From contig JAVJTC010000008.1 in the NCBI GenBank assembly GCA_040219085.1, positions 1 through 64,000 on the forward strand: a DNA stretch of 64,000 nucleotides, in the 5' to 3' direction. Positions within the stretch are counted from its first letter, which is position 1, and every line of letters starts with the position of its first letter. The DNA comes from Acidimicrobiales bacterium. Its GTDB lineage: Bacteria; Actinomycetota; Acidimicrobiia; Acidimicrobiales; JAVJTC01. The notes beneath the pieces were generated by a model. It saw nothing but the letters and a program-made list of their open reading frames with translations, was not told the DNA's origin and did no database searches. The translations under genes were made by a program, and so were the position numbers. This document shows, piece after piece, positions 54,607 through 63,383 of the stretch.

Positions 54607-57569
54607 CTTTCAACGAGGCCAACACCGTCGAAGCCTTCGTCCGAGACCAACTCTGCGGCGGCGTCACTCACTACACCGCAGCCGGGCCTGGGTTCGCGCG
54701 GCGGAACGGCCAGGTCTCCGGCCTCGGTTGGCACTTCCTCTCGCCACAGAACCTGCACCGGCAGACCCACGAGGTGCTCGCCGAGGACCAGGTCCGCGAC
54801 GCACTGATCCGACTCAATCCGTCGATTTCGGCCGATCCCGATCGGGCAGACGAGATCATCTACGAGCTGCGGGCGATCACCATGGGCGTTCGGGACGACG
54901 GCCTGGTGCAGGCGAACGAGGAGTTTGCCTCGTGGCTCCTGGGGGAGAAGTCGCGGCCTTTCGGAAGCAACGGCGAGCACGTCACGATCAAGCTGATCGA
55001 CTTCGAGGATCTCGAGCAGAACCAGTACGTGGTCACGCAGCAGTACACGTTCCGCGCCGGCAAGGCCGAGAAGCGGGCCGACCTCGTGCTTCTGACAAAC
55101 GGGATCCCACTGGTCGTCATCGAAGCCAAGACGCCCGTGCGTGCGAGTCAGAGCTGGCTCGACGGGGCGTTGCAGGTCCACGACGACTACGAGCGCAACG
55201 TTCCCGAGCTATTCGTGCCAAACCTCTGCTCGATCGCCACCGAGGGCAAAGAGCTCCGCTACGGCGCCGTTCGGATGCCGGTGGAGTTCTGGGGACCGTG
55301 GCGGCTCGAGGAGGACGATTCACTTCCTGCGCTGGTTGAGATCGAGACGGCTGTCAACTCGATGCTGCGACCGAAGGTGTTGCTCGATCTCCTCGCCAAC
55401 TTCACGTCGTTCGCAACTCACAAGGGCACGCAGCGGATCAAGATCATCGCCCGCTACCAGCAGTACGAAGGGGCCAACAAGCTCGTTCAGCGGGTCGTAG
55501 ATGGTGCCCCGAAGAAGGGTTTGATCTGGCACTTCCAGGGCTCTGGCAAGTCGCTCCTCATGCTGTTCGCAGCACGGAAGCTCCGGCTCCATCCCGCACT
55601 CCGCAATCCAACAGTCATGATCGTCGTCGACAGGATCGACCTCGACAGCCAGATCAGCAGCACCTTCTACGCCAACGACGCCCAGAACCTGGTCAAGGCC
55701 GAGAACCGAAAGGACCTCGAAGGCCTACTCGATCGTGACGTTCGCAAGATCATCATCACGACGATTCACAAGTTCGGCGAGGCCGAAGGCGTTCTGAACG
55801 GCCGCGACAACATCATCGTCCTCGTCGACGAGGCCCACCGGACACAGGAGGGCGACCTCGGCCGCAAGATGCGCGATGCGCTCCCGAACGCGTTCCTGTT
55901 CGGGCTGACCGGCACGCCGATCAACCGTGCCGATCGAAACACCTTCTACGCCTTCGGCGCTGAAGAGGATCTCAACGGCTACATGAGCCGCTACGGCTTC
56001 GAGGACTCGATCCGGGACGGTGCCACCAAGGAACTCCACTTCGAACCGCGCCTGCTCGACCTCCACATCGACCACGATGCCGTCGAAGAGGAGTGGGGGA
56101 AGCTCACCGTCGACCTCACCGACGAGGAGCGGGACCAGCTCGGCAAACAGGCCGCGAAGATGGCCGTCCTCGTCAAGGCTCCCGAACGGATTCGTGCGGT
56201 CTGTGCCGACATCGCCCAGCACTTCCAGGAGAAGGTCGCGCCAAACGGTTTCGGCGCTCAGGTGGTCACCTTCGACCGAGAGAGCTGCGTGCTCTACAAG
56301 GAGGCACTCGATCAGTACCTGCCGACTGAGGTGTCCGACATCGTGATGTCGGTGAACAGCGGAGAAGACGAGTACGCGCCCTACCGGCGCGATCGGGACG
56401 CCGAAGAGAAGCTGCTCGATCGCTTCCGTGATCCGGGTGACCCGCTGAAGATCCTGATCGTCACTTCCAAGCTTCTCACCGGGTTCGACGCACCAATACT
56501 GCAGACGATGTACCTCGACCGGCCGCTGCGCGACCACAACCTGCTCCAGGCCATCTGTCGTACCAATCGGCCGTACGGCCAGGAGAAGAGCCACGGCCTT
56601 ATCGTCGACTACCTCGGCATCTTCGATGATGTGGCGCAAGCGCTCGAGTTCGATGAGGAAGGCATAACCCGGGTTATCACCAACATCGCCGAACTGAAAG
56701 CGAAGCTGCCGCCCGCGGTCGATGCCTGTCTCGCCTACTTCCCTGGCGTCGACCGAACCGTGGGTGGCTACGAGGGGTTGATGGCAGCGCAAGAGCATCT
56801 GCCCGACAACGAGACCCGGGACGCCTACGCGGCCGACGTCAGCTACTTGATGAGGCTCTGGGAGGCAATCTCTCCTGACGCGATCCTGTCGGGTTACGAG
56901 GACGACTACCGCTGGATCGTCCAGGTCTACGAGTCCGTGAAGCCGGTTTCGGTGACTGGGCAGCTGCTCTGGCATCGCCTCGGCGCCAAGACCACGGAAC
57001 TGATCCACGAGAACGTTCACGTCGATGCCGTTCGAGACGACTTGGAGACGCTCGTCGTCGATGCCGACCTGCTCGAGGCGATCCTCGGGACACCGGATCC
57101 GAACAAGAAGGCGAAGGAGGTCGAGATCAAGGTCGCCAAGCGACTGCGAAATCATCTCCACGACCCGCGGTTCAAGGCCTTCGCCGAACGACTTGAGGAC
57201 TTGCGAGCCCGTCACGAGCAGGGGCTCCTCGTGAGCGTCGAGTTCCTCAAGGCGTTGCTCGACCTTGCCCGAGATGTCGTCGAGACCGAGCGGTCGGTGC
57301 CGCCGATCGAGGAGGAGGAGCGCGGCAAGCAGGCGCTCACCGAACTGTTCAAGGAGGCCCGGACCGAGGACACGCACATCATTGTCGAGCGGGTCGTGAA
57401 CGACATCGATGAGATCGTCAAGGTCGTCCGATTCGACGGTTGGCAGGCAACTCACGCCGGCGAACGCGAAGTCAAGAAGGCGCTCCGCAAGACCCTGTTC
57501 AAGTACAAGCTCCACCAGGACACCGACCTCTTCGAGAGGGCCTACGGCTACATCTGCGAGTACTACTGA
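54603..57569 (+). CDS. hsdR: Type I restriction endonuclease subunit HsdR
   Basis: 988 residues. PD-(D/E)xK-type nuclease domain at about 60-185 with RADLVLLTNGIPLVVIEAKTP. SF2 motor follows: Walker A HFQGSGKSLLML near 312, DEAH box LVDEAHRTQ near 408, motif III LTGTPI, later motif LTGFDAP and QAICRTNRPYGQEKSHGLIVDYLGIF. The C-terminal helical part contacts the methylase. Full length and intact. It translocates and cuts unmodified DNA. The next gene starts 8 bases after its stop. Confidence 0.95.
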   Translation: MTFNEANTVEAFVRDQLCGGVTHYTAAGPGFARRNGQVSGLGWHFLSPQNLHRQTHEVLAEDQVRDALIRLNPSISADPDRADEIIYELRAITMGVRDDGLVQANEEFASWLLGEKSRPFGSNGEHVTIKLIDFEDLEQNQYVVTQQYTFRAGKAEKRADLVLLTNGIPLVVIEAKTPVRASQSWLDGALQVHDDYERNVPELFVPNLCSIATEGKELRYGAVRMPVEFWGPWRLEEDDSLPALVEIETAVNSMLRPKVLLDLLANFTSFATHKGTQRIKIIARYQQYEGANKLVQRVVDGAPKKGLIWHFQGSGKSLLMLFAARKLRLHPALRNPTVMIVVDRIDLDSQISSTFYANDAQNLVKAENRKDLEGLLDRDVRKIIITTIHKFGEAEGVLNGRDNIIVLVDEAHRTQEGDLGRKMRDALPNAFLFGLTGTPINRADRNTFYAFGAEEDLNGYMSRYGFEDSIRDGATKELHFEPRLLDLHIDHDAVEEEWGKLTVDLTDEERDQLGKQAAKMAVLVKAPERIRAVCADIAQHFQEKVAPNGFGAQVVTFDRESCVLYKEALDQYLPTEVSDIVMSVNSGEDEYAPYRRDRDAEEKLLDRFRDPGDPLKILIVTSKLLTGFDAPILQTMYLDRPLRDHNLLQAICRTNRPYGQEKSHGLIVDYLGIFDDVAQALEFDEEGITRVITNIAELKAKLPPAVDACLAYFPGVDRTVGGYEGLMAAQEHLPDNETRDAYAADVSYLMRLWEAISPDAILSGYEDDYRWIVQVYESVKPVSVTGQLLWHRLGAKTTELIHENVHVDAVRDDLETLVVDADLLEAILGTPDPNKKAKEVEIKVAKRLRNHLHDPRFKAFAERLEDLRARHEQGLLVSVEFLKALLDLARDVVETERSVPPIEEEERGKQALTELFKEARTEDTHIIVERVVNDIDEIVKVVRFDGWQATHAGEREVKKALRKTLFKYKLHQDTDLFERAYGYICEYY

Positions 57570-57577
57570 GGACGCTT

Positions 57578-59329
57578 GTGTCGACACCTGAACTGCTCGT
57601 CGACGGCGTCCCGTACTGGACGGAAAAGATGTACAAGCCCGGCGGCGGCCAGGATCACCTCGGGCTCGGCTCCGTCGTCACCGACCGGATCCTTCCAAGA
57701 CTGTCGCCGGGCATCAACGTGTTGACTATCCATCCCCGCTACTGGTCCTTCTACGCCTTCGTGTTGAGCGAGTTCTGGAGCCGCGACGATCTGCCGAGGA
57801 CGAAGGCCGCGCTTCGATCCTGGTATCGGCCGCTCGAGTGCATCTATTCGGTCGCCTGCTCGCTCTGCGACAGCCCTGACCACTACGGCACGCCGATCGG
57901 CACGCGACGCATCGCAGGGGTGGTCGCCGACGAGCCGGCTGGGTTCGACCCGCACTTCGACTACATGGAGTCCGCCATGGGCGGCTACGGGCTCTACTAC
58001 GCGACCGTCATGCAGACCGTTGGCTTGGTGGGCCTCGCCGACCCGCGACTCGGGCTACCCGTCGACGCAGTCACACCTGAGGGTCAGGTCGTCGCCGATG
58101 CCTTCCGGGCTGTAATCGCCGACACCGACTACTACCGCAACTGGATCGACCGGCACGACGAAGAGGTTCCGTACGAGGTCGCAGCCGAGTACGGACAGTT
58201 GGCCTGCTTCTGCCGCCTCCGCGACGACTCAGCGCTCGATCGTCCGCTTCTCGTCGATGCCTTCCTTCACCACGGCAACCCGATCGAGGCTGACGCGCGT
58301 CGCCAGACGCTGCGCATGTTCTGTGAGGTGGCCGCCCAGACTGAGTCCAGCGCGGTGGATGCATCGTCGTTCCGACGCCTCGTCTACTTCGGCGCCGACC
58401 ACGCCGCTGACGAGAACGCCTCCGGCCCCAGTTTCGTCCCGCCAGCACCGCTCGTCCGCACTGCGCGCAAGTGGCGCCTCTATCAGGCGCGCGAGTACTT
58501 CAACGCAGCGATCAACGAGATGTGGCGACGACTGTCCTACTGGGGACTTGCTCGCGATGGCGACGTCTACCCGGTTCCCACGGCTGACCTGATCGCTTCG
58601 ATCGACACGATTGACCTCGAAGCCTTCGCCAAAGCCGTCGGTGTCGACCTGCCACCTGGCGGACTGGCTGCTGACACGCCCTACCGCGATCTGCTCGAGT
58701 GGGTCAGGACGGTTGGTGGCGTCACTGGTCAGCTCGATGATCGTTGGGACCTCGACTGTGACCTCACCGAGGACCGGATCATCGAATGGCTCGGCTACGG
58801 GCGCCAGACCACCGAACAGGGTCCTGACGCGCTCGCCGCCGCGCTCACACTGGCAACGTTTGTTGCCGCTCGCCTCTGGCCGCCCGAGCTCGCCGTCGTC
58901 GAACCGGCTGATTGGTTTCCGGTGGTCGAGGGAGGGCGAGATCGACTCGGCCTGCAACGATTCATCGACGCCCTCCGGACCCGCGTCGATGACAACGAGA
59001 CCATCGGGGATGTCGCCCGCTGGCTGACACTCGACTACGTGATCGCCCAGCACGAACGTGTCGCCACCGCCAAACTCCCAACCACGGGCGACACGTTCCG
59101 GTTCCGACGAGAGGCCGGGCGACTGCGCTTCTTCCCCAAAGATGCCCAAGTGGGCATGAACGACTCCCGCTTCAACGCGGTCGCCACTTTCGTCTACGAG
59201 CTCGGCTGGAGCGGCTATCTCTACGTCGAGAACCACGGCCTGACCGAGGAGGGCGAGCGCTTGCGGGCCGACGGGGATCTGCCGCGGTCTGGAGCGTTCA
59301 ACACGAGCGACGTTACGGAGGGCGCGTGA
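57578..59329 (+). CDS. Unrecognised 583-residue protein of the defence operon
   Basis: GTG start with GAGGA upstream. No domain I can name. Sequence is dominated by Trp/Tyr/Arg-rich helices (PGINVLTIHPRYWSFYAFVLSEFW; RTARKWRLYQAREYFNAAINEMWRRLSYWGLARDGDVYPV). Two Cys pairs are present (SVACSLCDS and LACFCRL). The C-terminal part resembles an alpha/beta fold and ends in RADGDLPRSGAFNTSDV. Soluble, no membrane segment. It overlaps the PLD-like gene by 4 bases, so these two probably work as one unit. Its link to HsdR by position suggests an accessory or effector. Confidence 0.7.
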   Translation: MSTPELLVDGVPYWTEKMYKPGGGQDHLGLGSVVTDRILPRLSPGINVLTIHPRYWSFYAFVLSEFWSRDDLPRTKAALRSWYRPLECIYSVACSLCDSPDHYGTPIGTRRIAGVVADEPAGFDPHFDYMESAMGGYGLYYATVMQTVGLVGLADPRLGLPVDAVTPEGQVVADAFRAVIADTDYYRNWIDRHDEEVPYEVAAEYGQLACFCRLRDDSALDRPLLVDAFLHHGNPIEADARRQTLRMFCEVAAQTESSAVDASSFRRLVYFGADHAADENASGPSFVPPAPLVRTARKWRLYQAREYFNAAINEMWRRLSYWGLARDGDVYPVPTADLIASIDTIDLEAFAKAVGVDLPPGGLAADTPYRDLLEWVRTVGGVTGQLDDRWDLDCDLTEDRIIEWLGYGRQTTEQGPDALAAALTLATFVAARLWPPELAVVEPADWFPVVEGGRDRLGLQRFIDALRTRVDDNETIGDVARWLTLDYVIAQHERVATAKLPTTGDTFRFRREAGRLRFFPKDAQVGMNDSRFNAVATFVYELGWSGYLYVENHGLTEEGERLRADGDLPRSGAFNTSDVTEGA

Positions 59330-62055
59330 CGGCACCCCGACTCCGCGTCCCAACGCTGTTTGACGAGGCGTGGGACAGCGTCATCATCACGACCTACGGC
59401 GCTGACCTTGCCTTCTACGAGCGAGACCTGTGGCGCCAGATCGATCGGGCAAAGAACCGCCTGATCTTCGCCGACGGTCGGCAACTGCTGCGCAAGTTCC
59501 TCGCCGAAAGCGCTACCCCGCTCCGTCACATCAACCGTGCGTACGTACTCGCACCGATGCGGTTGGCCGGCGGCGCCGCTCACGCCAAGCTGATCCTCCT
59601 CCTCGCCGAGGACCGAGGAGTGCTTGCGGTGGGGTCTGGAAACCTCGGTATGGGCGGGTATGCCTCACAAGGGGAGTGCTTCGCCACCTACAGCTGGTCC
59701 GAGTCGGACCCCACTCACCTCCATGCGTTCGTTGCGGCCAAGGACTTCCTGGAACACGTGACCGCTCTCGGACTCGTCGACGAGATCGTGAGACCCCGGC
59801 TTCAGCAGGCCTGGCAGGACGCACCATGGATCTTCGGCACGGTCGATGAGGCAACGTCCACGCTGCGCCACAACCTGGACCTGCCGCTGCTCGACCAGTT
59901 CGTCGAAGTCATCGACGGCCGCCCGGTACGGGAACTCGTCGTTCACGCCCCCTTCTACGACCATCGATGTTCGGCGCTCTCAGAACTCCTCGGTCGTACG
60001 CAGCCCCAGTCGTTGCGAGTCCTCCTGCAAGAGCGGATCACATCTGTCGATCCGCAGCGATTGTCCGAGATCCTGGCCACAGCCCCAGGTCAGGTCGAGG
60101 TCCGAGCCGTTCAGGCGCACGAGAGAGGCACGTTCCTCCACGCCAAGTTCATCGTCGCACGCTTGAACTCGTCAGACGTTTGCCTGCAGGGCTCCCCGAA
60201 CGTGTCGACACCCGCACTCCTCCGGGATGGCCAAACCGGCAACATCGAGGCCGCGAACCTGTTCGAGGGAACCTCGGGTGCGTTCGACCACCTGGTCTCC
60301 GACCTCGTTGTCAGCACCGATCCCGTGGACGTCTCGTCGCTCGGCTTGTCGCTCGCTCAAGACGACGATGAACCCGACGAAGACGACTACGCGCTCTTCG
60401 CCCGAGAACTCTCGTGGGTGCCGCCTCGGCTCACCGGCATCTTCCAAGGTGAAGTTGTCACCCCTCCCGGCCTCATCGTCGGTGAGTCAGAAGTCGAGGA
60501 CGTCGAGTGGCGCCTCGATGCTCCACGAGACGGCAGGACACCGTTCTCCGCAGTTCTCGGCGAGTCCGCCGCCGCCCAACTCAGCAGCGTCGCAGCAGTC
60601 ACCTTCGTCTTCGACTCCGATCGACGAACCGTCCCCGCGTACCCCTACCACCTCAACGCGTTGATCGCCCTGTCATCCGGGCAGGGACGAACCGATCTGC
60701 TGAAGCAGGCCGGTGACTTCGACCTCGACGACGAAGAGCTAGAGCAACTCCTCACCCAACTCGACGAAGTGCTCATCGTCGACGGCCACAGCCTTTGGCG
60801 GATGCTCAAGCGGAAGGTGCCCGAACCCCTCGACGACGAGGAGTCAGTCGCGCTTCGCTACGACGACCTCGATTGGGACGCGATCCGATCCCACCCGAAG
60901 CTGGCGCAGTATCGAGCGTGGGACGAACGCGCACACACTGATCCGAGCGGGCTCGGGATCCTCCTCGGCTCGATCGCCGATCGCTTCCGTTCCGAAGTCC
61001 GCCGGTGCCGCGGCGAAGAAGGTGTCCGAGAGATCAAGACCGACGCGGCCGGGGACTCCCTGGACGATCTCGCCAAGACCATCGAGGCGGAAGATGAAGA
61101 GACCGCGGAAGCCGAGCAGGCCGAAGCGGAACGTCGCCAGATGAGCTCACGGACTCGAGCACGCCGACAGTTTCGGAGCTTCGTCAACCGCTTCGTGACC
61201 GGTCTAACCGATACCGAGTTCACCCGGCTTGTTGGACCAAGCGTGATCGTGCCGAGCTACGTCGTGTTCAACCACCTGTGCTGGAAGCTTGCCCAGCTCG
61301 ATCTCATCGACCGACCTTTCGTCGTCGATGCCCAGGTCCAGCTCTGGAAGTTCTTCTGGGGTGACGCCGACGGACCGGGCTACTTGGCGACGATGAGTGA
61401 ACCCGAGCAGCTCGCAGCGATCGAGATCCTCGATGCTCACTGCGCCGAGGCCGTGCTGCTCGCGTCCGTCCACCAGGCGTATGACATTGCGTGGGAGATG
61501 GAGGAAGCGGACGTTGTGCTGATGCGCGACACATGGCGCGTGATCCTCACTCACGACCTCGGTGGCGTTGGGGCGGAATCGGTTCAGGATGCGGCCGCAG
61601 TCAGCGGAACTGGCGCTGACCCCTTGCCTCTCACCGATTTCGTTGCCGACCTGGCCGGTCTTGCGGAGTACACGCCCAACCACGAGATCCTCGCCGCGAT
61701 AGCCGAGATCGTGGGCTGCCGCCTGAGCGCCGTCAGTCAGACGAGACGGAAAGTCCACCGCGGGGACCTTGGAGACGAGAACGTCAGGGTGTTTGAAATC
61801 TCTGATCCGCTCGCCGAACTGGACTCGTCAACGGCGCTACGGCTCCTCTCCGGAGTTGCCCGCTTGCTCCCCGGAAAGCGGTACCTCCGCGTGAGTCACT
61901 CAGAGACGGGAGCGGTTGCCTTCGCGGACTACGACCTGGGTGTAGGCCTCTGGTACGACCCGCGAGTTGACGAAGAGCTCGAGTTCGATCCGCCGGAGGC
62001 GAGTGCCCAGCCATGGTACCCGGCCCTTGAACGTCTGCAGGCACTTGCTGCGTGA
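59326..62055 (+). CDS. Large phospholipase-D-like (double HKD) protein of the defence operon
   Basis: 909 residues from GTG overlapping the previous stop. Two HKD-type motifs: AHAKLILLLAEDRGVLAVGSGN (His near residue 86) and LHAKFIVARLNSSDVCLQGSPN (His near 272). Each shows HxK and a downstream G-S, though the aspartate spacing is imperfect. Residues 360-900 are acidic and helical, with a long Glu-rich region DSLDDLAKTIEAEDEETAEAEQAEAERRQMSSRTRARRQFRSFVNRF near 570-620. PLD-like nucleases cut nucleic acids or phospholipids. I do not recognise the C-terminal domain. Last gene of the operon. Confidence 0.8.
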   Translation: MTAPRLRVPTLFDEAWDSVIITTYGADLAFYERDLWRQIDRAKNRLIFADGRQLLRKFLAESATPLRHINRAYVLAPMRLAGGAAHAKLILLLAEDRGVLAVGSGNLGMGGYASQGECFATYSWSESDPTHLHAFVAAKDFLEHVTALGLVDEIVRPRLQQAWQDAPWIFGTVDEATSTLRHNLDLPLLDQFVEVIDGRPVRELVVHAPFYDHRCSALSELLGRTQPQSLRVLLQERITSVDPQRLSEILATAPGQVEVRAVQAHERGTFLHAKFIVARLNSSDVCLQGSPNVSTPALLRDGQTGNIEAANLFEGTSGAFDHLVSDLVVSTDPVDVSSLGLSLAQDDDEPDEDDYALFARELSWVPPRLTGIFQGEVVTPPGLIVGESEVEDVEWRLDAPRDGRTPFSAVLGESAAAQLSSVAAVTFVFDSDRRTVPAYPYHLNALIALSSGQGRTDLLKQAGDFDLDDEELEQLLTQLDEVLIVDGHSLWRMLKRKVPEPLDDEESVALRYDDLDWDAIRSHPKLAQYRAWDERAHTDPSGLGILLGSIADRFRSEVRRCRGEEGVREIKTDAAGDSLDDLAKTIEAEDEETAEAEQAEAERRQMSSRTRARRQFRSFVNRFVTGLTDTEFTRLVGPSVIVPSYVVFNHLCWKLAQLDLIDRPFVVDAQVQLWKFFWGDADGPGYLATMSEPEQLAAIEILDAHCAEAVLLASVHQAYDIAWEMEEADVVLMRDTWRVILTHDLGGVGAESVQDAAAVSGTGADPLPLTDFVADLAGLAEYTPNHEILAAIAEIVGCRLSAVSQTRRKVHRGDLGDENVRVFEISDPLAELDSSTALRLLSGVARLLPGKRYLRVSHSETGAVAFADYDLGVGLWYDPRVDEELEFDPPEASAQPWYPALERLQALAA

Positions 62056-62347
62056 GTCGTCTCGTATGGCCGCGTCGCCGCTGGGACGCACGTGTCGTGG
62101 TCGCCGCGGCCATCGTCTATCCCCAGCGATGAGTCTTGTTGAGCCACTGCGTTCAACTTCTCACACAGAGCTCGCGGTCCGTCGGCCAACCACAGCGAGC
62201 GGTCTACCCGTGTCAAACCTGTGTCAAACGAACAGGATCGAGTGGAGCGGACCCTGACGACGTCGGGCGGGATAGGGGGTTGTGGGCTGACGCTCTGACC
62301 AGCATGTTCACGGTCGAGCGAGCACGGGGGCGGACTGACGCTTCGAA
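62056..62347 (+). other. Gene-free right arm of the element
   Basis: 292 bases from the last stop to the right attachment site. It holds the paired GTGTCAAAC repeat (62210-62229) and no convincing gene or terminator. An ORF of 96 residues crosses it but lacks coding character. Confidence 0.6.
62210..62229 (+). repeat. Paired GTGTCAAAC direct repeat, right end (possible integrase arm site)
   Basis: GTGTCAAAC at 62210-62218 and 62221-62229, the same pair and 11-base period as at 44510-44529 and in the same orientation. It lies about 120 bases inside the right attachment site. Confidence 0.6.
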
Positions 62348-62394
62348 CTCATAACCCGAAGGTCGCAGGTTCGAATCCTGCCCCCGCCACCAAC
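62348..62394 (+). repeat. Right attachment site (partial tRNA-Met 3' copy)
   Basis: 47-base direct repeat of 44395-44441. It is followed by a near copy of the tRNA terminator. The 5' half of the tRNA is missing, so this copy is not a functional tRNA gene. Confidence 0.92.
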
Positions 62395-62397
62395 TCG

Positions 62398-62429
62398 AAG
62401 GCCCGGAAACCCACAGGTTTCCGGGCCTT
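62398..62429 (+). terminator. tRNA-type hairpin, copy 2
   Basis: 14-bp stem AAGGCCCGGAAACC / GGTTTCCGGGCCTT (62398-62411 and 62416-62429) with loop CACA, then CGTCGTCGTT. Copy of the hairpin at 44447-44474, carried along with the attachment site. Confidence 0.8.
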
Positions 62430-62490
62430 CGTCGTCGTTCCGGTCGATGCCGTCAACGGGGGAAGATCGCGGCGGGGAATGAATGCTGCG

Positions 62491-62886
62491 TCAGATGGTG
62501 GTGAGGCGGACCGACACGTTGAGCGTCTGGAGCAGGTGTCGGAGGTCGGCGGGGTCGGAGGTGACGAGGGCGGTCGGGCCGGCTTGCGATCGTGCAGCGG
62601 CGACCAGCGCAACGGAAGCATCGACGATGTCCGCGATGCCGGCACGTCCGCACAACAGCCCGGTCGCGCGTGCCAGCGATCCTTCGAGCGGGACCTCGTC
62701 GCAGTGGGTCAGCGCCCGTGCGAGGAGCGCTTGGCGGCTCCCATCGCGCCATGCCTGGGCGACGACGCCAGCGGGCACCGACACCTGCGCGGCGTCGTCG
62801 GCGGCGTTGCGGAGCATCGCCCAGACCGTGCGGTCGTTGCGGTCCAGCGCGATCAGCGCGCCGGTGTCGAGTACCAGTGCGGTCAT
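62491..62886 (-). CDS. PIN-domain toxin, VapC-like
   Basis: 131 residues from ATG at 62886. First acidic residue in LVLDTGALIALDRNDRTVW, second acidic cluster near PLEGSLARATGLLCGRAGIADIVDASVAL, third in ALVTSDPADLRHL, matching the PIN RNase quartet. The ATG overlaps the antitoxin stop by 4 bases (ATGA). A longer frame to 62952 is not needed. Type II toxin-antitoxin, expected to cleave tRNA or rRNA. Confidence 0.82.
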   Translation of the reverse strand: MTALVLDTGALIALDRNDRTVWAMLRNAADDAAQVSVPAGVVAQAWRDGSRQALLARALTHCDEVPLEGSLARATGLLCGRAGIADIVDASVALVAAARSQAGPTALVTSDPADLRHLLQTLNVSVRLTTI

Positions 62887-63107
62887 CCGTCGACGAGGGA
62901 GCGGGCGGCTGCGAGCTCTTCGTCGCTGAAGGCACCGTGCTCGCGTTCCCACGCGGCGACGACATCGCGGAGGCCGCGCGTTGCGAGTCGGCGGCGTGCT
63001 GCGTCGGCGAGCCAGGCGGACACGTTCTGCTCGTCGGCCTCGGCGGCTTCACGGACGGCGACGGCGAGCTCCGATTCGATCGAGACGGTGAGTCGTTCGA
63101 CGGTCAT
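62883..63107 (-). CDS. VapB-like antitoxin (ribbon-helix-helix type)
   Basis: 74 residues from ATG at 63107. N-terminal MTVERLTVSIESELAVAVREAAEADEQNVSAWLADAARRRL is a ribbon-helix-helix-like DNA-binding domain. The C-terminal FSDEELAAARSLVDG would bind the PIN toxin. Upstream a TATGAT (63119-63114 on the minus strand) lies 6 bases from the ATG, so the transcript is probably leaderless. Overlaps the toxin gene by 4 bases. Confidence 0.82.
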   Translation of the reverse strand: MTVERLTVSIESELAVAVREAAEADEQNVSAWLADAARRRLATRGLRDVVAAWEREHGAFSDEELAAARSLVDG

Positions 63108-63113
63108 GAGATG

Positions 63114-63131
63114 ATCATACTTCGTCATACT
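63114..63131 (-). promoter_or_regulatory. -10 element and direct repeat upstream of vapB
   Basis: On the minus strand, AGTATGA occurs twice with a 10-base period, the second copy containing TATGAT (63119-63114), six bases before the ATG at 63107. The repeat may be the antitoxin operator. No clear -35. Confidence 0.5.
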
Positions 63132-63187
63132 GAACTGCGCCACGCTCATCGCCCGAGTCTCAGCGTTGCAGCCAACGCGCGGCTCGG

Positions 63188-63202
63188 GCCCCCGCCACCA
63201 AC
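63188..63202 (+). repeat. Third, short copy of the tRNA 3' tail
   Basis: 15 bases GCCCCCGCCACCAAC identical to the last bases of the attachment core, directly followed by a third hairpin (63207-63238). The sequence after it (TTCGTCGTTCCTGCGATTG) resembles the sequence after copy 1 more than that after copy 2. Confidence 0.75.
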
Positions 63203-63206
63203 GCGA

Positions 63207-63238
63207 AAGGCCCGGAAATCCAACGGTTTCCGGGCCTT
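63207..63238 (+). terminator. tRNA-type hairpin, copy 3
   Basis: 12-bp stem AAGGCCCGGAAA / TTTCCGGGCCTT (63207-63218 and 63227-63238) around an 8-base centre. Homologous to copies 1 and 2. Possibly the original chromosomal terminator of the tRNA gene. Confidence 0.72.
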
Positions 63239-63383
63239 CGTCGTTCCTGCGATTGTGCCCCCGTTGCAGGGGCCTACGAACGAGGCGTGCTCACCAACTC
63301 CGCCGTCACCCCGGAAAAGCTATGGGTTGACCAAGTCGGTCTGGGCCCGGTCGAGACTCTGGCCTGGGGTTCTCCATCTCGTG

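Noticed and set aside
55725-57587. 620-codon minus-strand ORF opposite hsdR
   Set aside because: Antisense of the helicase part of HsdR; no independent support.
47777-62055. DISARM or BREX system
   Set aside because: No DrmA/DrmB, PglZ or BrxC-like proteins; the core is HsdM, HsdS and HsdR.
62341-62394. Second functional tRNA-Met gene
   Set aside because: Only the 3' half is present; no D-arm or 5' acceptor strand upstream.
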